64,000 bases of DNA from Perlucidibaca wandonensis (GTDB lineage Bacteria; Pseudomonadota; Gammaproteobacteria; Pseudomonadales; Moraxellaceae): NCBI RefSeq assembly GCF_042677145.1, contig NZ_JBHTIT010000001.1, positions 2,108,001-2,172,000 on the forward strand, in the 5' to 3' direction. The notes beneath the pieces were generated by a model that worked only from the letters and a program-made list of their open reading frames with translations, made no database searches and was not told the origin of the DNA. The translations under genes and the position numbers were made by a program. Below, piece by piece: positions 61,114-64,000 of this stretch (its first letter is position 1; every line of letters begins with the position of its first letter).

Positions 61114-61904
61114 ACGGCTACCTTGGCGGCGATATGCGCTTGCGCTTCGTAGCCTTCGAGCGTGAAGTCCTCGAAGCGGAAGGCAAAGAGGTCGGTGACA
61201 TCGGAGTTGATGCGCATCGTGGGTAATGGTCCCGGCGTACGCGCGAGTTGCGTGTCGGCTTGCTCAACGTGGTTGCTGTAAAGATGGCAGTCGCCGCCGG
61301 TCCAGACAAAATCACCAACTTCTAAGTCGCAGACTTGCGCGACCATCATCGTGAGCAAAGCATAGGAGGCGATGTTAAATGGCACGCCCAAAAAGATGTC
61401 GGCGCTACGTTGATAGAGCTGGCAAGACAGCTTGCCATCGGCAACATAGAACTGAAACAGCGCGTGGCATGGCGGCAAGGCCATATCGTCGACCAGTGCC
61501 GGATTCCACGCGCTGACAATGAGCCGGCGCGAATCGGGATTGGTTTTGATCATATTGATGACTTGGCTGATTTGGTCGATATGACGGCCATCGGGCGCTG
61601 GCCACGAGCGCCATTGGTAGCCATAAACCGGGCCAAGATTGCCGTTCTCGTCAGCCCAATCATCCCAAATGCGCACGCCGTTTTCTTGTAAATAGGCGAT
61701 ATTAGTGTCGCCTGCAAGAAACCATAGCAGCTCATGGATGATGGATTTTAAGTGCAGCTTTTTCGTGGTCAATACCGGAAAGCCATCGGCCAAATTAAAG
61801 CGCATTTGATGGCCAAACACAGAATGCGTGCCGGTGCCGGTGCGATCGCTTTTGAAGGTGCCTTCATGGCGAGCGCGGGCGAGTAAATCAAGGTATTGCT
61901 GCAT
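61110..61904 (-). CDS. thyA: ThyA, thymidylate synthase
   Basis: ThyA of 264 residues. The active Cys is in MALPPCHALFQFYVADGKLSCQLYQRSAD. The N-terminal GTGTHSVFGHQMRFNL and the C-terminal EDFTLEGYEAQAHIAAKVAV are typical. It methylates dUMP using methylene-tetrahydrofolate and makes the dihydrofolate recycled by FolA. It is located between lgt (five bases upstream) and folA. Confidence 0.97.
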   Translation of the reverse strand: MQQYLDLLARARHEGTFKSDRTGTGTHSVFGHQMRFNLADGFPVLTTKKLHLKSIIHELLWFLAGDTNIAYLQENGVRIWDDWADENGNLGPVYGYQWRSWPAPDGRHIDQISQVINMIKTNPDSRRLIVSAWNPALVDDMALPPCHALFQFYVADGKLSCQLYQRSADIFLGVPFNIASYALLTMMVAQVCDLEVGDFVWTGGDCHLYSNHVEQADTQLARTPGPLPTMRINSDVTDLFAFRFEDFTLEGYEAQAHIAAKVAV

Positions 61905-61908
61905 GTGA

Positions 61909-62742
61909 CTAGCTCCGTTTCGCTAATGCCGCGCGCGATTGCTCTGCTACACGGGCAACATTACTTTTGCGATAGGAAATGATGAGCAGCACAACGCCGA
62001 GAATGATCATCGGTGCGGTGAGCATTTGGCCTTTGGTCATCCAGTTGAACAGCACAAAGCCTTGGTCGACATCGGGCTCACGGAAAAACTCGATATTGAA
62101 GCGCGCGAGGCCATAGCCGATGAGGAATAGCGATGAGGCGGCCATGCGCGGGCGTGGTTTTAGCGTGAAAATAAAGATCACTAAAAATAACACGAGGCCT
62201 TCAAATAGCGCTTCGTAGAGCTGCGATGGATGCCGGGCTAAGGCGTCGACATGGGGGAATACCATGCCCCAAGGCAGTTCGGGATTAGTCACTGGGCGGC
62301 CCCAGAGCTCGCCACCAATGAAGTTGCCAATGCGACCAAACATCAAGCCAGGCGGCACGATGACCGCGAGCAAGTCGGTTATTTCTAGCCATGGCGTGTT
62401 GTAGCGGCGAGCGAATAAGAAGCCAGCAACGAGTACGCCAAGGAAGCCGCCGTGAAAGCTCATGCCGCCTTCCCAGAGACGAATGGCCCAGAGTGGATCG
62501 TTTATAAACCTATCGAAGCCATAGAAAAATACATAGCCCAAACGGCCGCCAATAATCACACCCATGGCGCAGTAAAAAATTAGATCGGCGACTTGATCGT
62601 TGGTCCAGCCGATGCGCTTGGCGCGCCACAGTGCGAGCAGATAGGCCGAGCCAAAACCGAGCAGGTACATGAGGCCGTACCAATGCACTTTGAGCGGGCC
62701 GAGGCTGAGCGCGATAGGGTCGATGTGAGGGTATGTGAGCAT
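61909..62742 (-). CDS. lgt: Lgt, prolipoprotein diacylglyceryl transferase
   Basis: Lgt of 277 residues with seven predicted membrane helices. The signature GRIGNFIGGELWGRPV and the catalytic His in MSFHGGFLGVLVAG are intact. It adds diacylglycerol to the lipobox Cys of lipoproteins such as the one at 37288-37800. It is first in lgt-thyA-folA. The 137-base gap to the divergent NRDE gene should contain its promoter. Confidence 0.97.
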   Translation of the reverse strand: MLTYPHIDPIALSLGPLKVHWYGLMYLLGFGSAYLLALWRAKRIGWTNDQVADLIFYCAMGVIIGGRLGYVFFYGFDRFINDPLWAIRLWEGGMSFHGGFLGVLVAGFLFARRYNTPWLEITDLLAVIVPPGLMFGRIGNFIGGELWGRPVTNPELPWGMVFPHVDALARHPSQLYEALFEGLVLFLVIFIFTLKPRPRMAASSLFLIGYGLARFNIEFFREPDVDQGFVLFNWMTKGQMLTAPMIILGVVLLIISYRKSNVARVAEQSRAALAKRS

Positions 62743-62879
62743 GACGACATCCTTTTACAAACAGCTCGCATCATAAGACACTTGGGCCGCTTGCGCATGC
62801 ATCACCGACAGTTGGGGCATGATTGGTCAGTGCTGATAGAAAGCGCGATGTATTCGATAAGTCGTGCCAAGGAGAGATC

Positions 62880-63653
62880 ATGTGTTTGTTAGCGTTTCAT
62901 TGGCAGCCCGATAGCGACTTGCCGCTGCAGGTGTGGGCCAATCGCGATGAGTTTCTCGCACGCCCAGCAGCGCCAACGCAGCATTGGCTAGAGGCACCAC
63001 AGATTTTGGCCGGTCGAGACCTTGTTGCTGGCGGCACCTGGATGGGCGTCACGCTGACCGGTCGCTTTGCCGCGCTAACAAACTTTCGCGACCCCACGAA
63101 GGCCGCTGGCTTACGCTCGCGAGGTGAATTGGTTGCGCAGTTTTTAAGTAGTGATGAATCGGCGCTGATTGCCGCCGAGCGTATCGCTGCGCAGGCCAAC
63201 GATTACGCCGGATTTAATCTATTACTCTGCGATGGCCAGCAGCTATTTTGTGTCGATGATCGTGGCCAGGTGCAGGCCGTTAACCCAGGCTGGCATGGCT
63301 TATCGAATGCGAGGCTAAACACGCCCTGGCCTAAGTTGCAGCACTTAGTCGGCGCGGCGAAAGCATGGAGTCTGAGTGAGTCTCTAGTAGCAAGCTGCAG
63401 TAGCGCCAAAGTGGCCATGAATGCTGGTTATGCCTTGGCTTTATTGAGCGACACCGCCATGGCCAGCGACGAAGATCTGCCCGACACCGGCGTTGGCATC
63501 CTAATGGAGCGAGCACTTTCGCCAATATGCATCCGCACACCAGCTTATGGCACGCGCAACTCGACATGGTTACGCCTGAGTCGAGAGAGCGTCGAATGGC
63601 ATGAACAAGACTTCAATATCGGCGAACGTGTTCAGTTTTCACTGGTGCGTTAG
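62880..63653 (+). CDS. NRDE-family protein (Ntn-hydrolase type)
   Basis: A 257-residue member of the NRDE (TANGO2/T10-like) family. The family name motif is in VWANRDEFLARPA. The N-terminus is MCLLAFHW, with Cys2 as the possible Ntn nucleophile after Met removal. The segment LVAGGTWMGVTLTGRFAALTNFRDP is strongly conserved in the family. The function is unclear; TANGO2 homologues have been linked to haem handling. I start at ATG 62880 behind AAGGAGAG, because an earlier in-frame ATG would bury Cys2. It converges on ptsP. Confidence 0.9.
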   Translation: MCLLAFHWQPDSDLPLQVWANRDEFLARPAAPTQHWLEAPQILAGRDLVAGGTWMGVTLTGRFAALTNFRDPTKAAGLRSRGELVAQFLSSDESALIAAERIAAQANDYAGFNLLLCDGQQLFCVDDRGQVQAVNPGWHGLSNARLNTPWPKLQHLVGAAKAWSLSESLVASCSSAKVAMNAGYALALLSDTAMASDEDLPDTGVGILMERALSPICIRTPAYGTRNSTWLRLSRESVEWHEQDFNIGERVQFSLVR

Positions 63654-63669
63654 CGCGGTGAAGCTGGCC

Positions 63670-64000
63670 TTATGTCGCGCTTGTGCTAGGCCTGAGCAGA
63701 TCAATCAAGCCCAGTGCCGTTAGCTCTTCTTCCACTTCAGCACGAATATCTTCCGGCTTATCAAAGGCTAACACTCTCTCCAAAAGTGCTTTCGCCTGCG
63801 CCATTGGCGTTAGGCAGATGGCCTTGCGCACTTTCAGCAAGTTACTCGCGCTCATCGATAGCGTGTCAAAACCCATGGCCATCAGCAAAATAGCGGTGCC
63901 TGGGTCGCCGGCCATTTCGCCACAAATACTCACTGGCTTGTTAACGCGGTGAGCCTCATTAACGACATAACGCACGGCGCGTAAAACCGCCGGATGATAG
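63670..64000 (-). CDS. ptsP: PtsP (enzyme I-Ntr), C-terminal fragment
   Basis: The frame is open to the window edge on the minus strand, so only about 110 C-terminal residues are present. They match the PEP-utilising barrel of enzyme I-type proteins: VNKPVSICGEMAGDPGTAILLMAMGFDTLSMS, with the conserved Cys of the GEMA motif region, followed by the family-typical C-terminal helix. Position beside an NRDE gene and lgt-thyA is the Pseudomonas arrangement of ptsP, the first component of the nitrogen-related PTS. The GAF domain and phosphorylated His are outside the window. Confidence 0.85.
   Translation of the reverse strand, partial: YHPAVLRAVRYVVNEAHRVNKPVSICGEMAGDPGTAILLMAMGFDTLSMSASNLLKVRKAICLTPMAQAKALLERVLAFDKPEDIRAEVEEELTALGLIDLLRPSTSAT

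Overview
The window is gene-dense chromosome from a gammaproteobacterium with a Pseudomonadales-type gene order. I infer this from conserved neighbourhoods that I recall from Pseudomonas: hisB-hisH-hisA, asmA-mutY-yggX, an EnvZ/OmpR pair beside tex and gshA, an FKBP isomerase divergent from an AlgP-like protein next to an ABC-F ATPase, hemB-ppk-ppx-trxA-rho, argH divergent from algZ-algR-hemC-hemD-hemX-hemY, and ptsP near lgt-thyA-folA. Magnesium-type HemB and the EarP/EF-P pair fit the same group. By eye G+C is a little above 50 %. The genus cannot be fixed from this sequence alone.

Layout. 1-2.6 kb: two FAD-dependent oxidoreductases around a small VF530-type protein. 2.6-5.0 kb: yjdM and hisBHA on the minus strand, without hisF. 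5.1-8.0 kb: a PanZ-like protein, tRNA-Gly(CCC) and an iron-uptake operon (feoA, feoB, Cys-rich membrane gene) under a Fur box. 8.1-12.3 kb: asmA, mutY, yggX and a thioesterase in one tightly overlapping run. 12.3-18.4 kb: typA, an OmpA-like porin, hslO and an EnvZ/OmpR-type system. 18.6-26.8 kb: tex, gshA, dsbB, FKBP isomerase, AlgP-like protein, ABC-F. 26.8-34.7 kb: YigI-like thioesterase, hemB, ppk, ppx, trxA, rho, an esterase. 34.8-44.4 kb: YgiQ, an unknown lipoprotein with an internal duplication, argH, algZR and the haem genes, ending in a hemY reduced to its membrane anchor next to tRNA-Phe. 44.5-51.0 kb: ahpCF, two transporters, efp and earP. 51.1-60.5 kb is the most accessory-looking part: two unknown membrane proteins, a quinol nitric-oxide reductase with an FNR-type box and a second palindrome, an acyl-CoA ligase, an orphan TadG-like protein and a large CoA hydrolase/transferase. 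60.5-64 kb: folA, thyA, lgt, an NRDE protein and the 3' end of ptsP.

Themes. Tetrapyrrole synthesis is represented by hemB and hemC-hemD-hemX-hemY. Thiol and oxidative defence is represented by gshA, dsbB, trxA, hslO, ahpCF, yggX and mutY. Envelope functions include asmA, ompA, EnvZ/OmpR, lgt, FKBP and several lipoprotein or membrane genes. Polyphosphate turnover is encoded by converging ppk and ppx.

I found no CRISPR array, prophage, insertion sequence, toxin-antitoxin module or recognisable defence cluster, and nothing I could defend as a wholly new system. The best leads are regulatory or structural: the rho leader with competing pairings, the two-site norB promoter, the truncated HemY, the duplicated lipoprotein, a start-site sequence shared by ompA and that lipoprotein, and the orphan TadG with dyads upstream. 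No gap between genes exceeds about 215 bases; the larger gaps are described under the features they contain.
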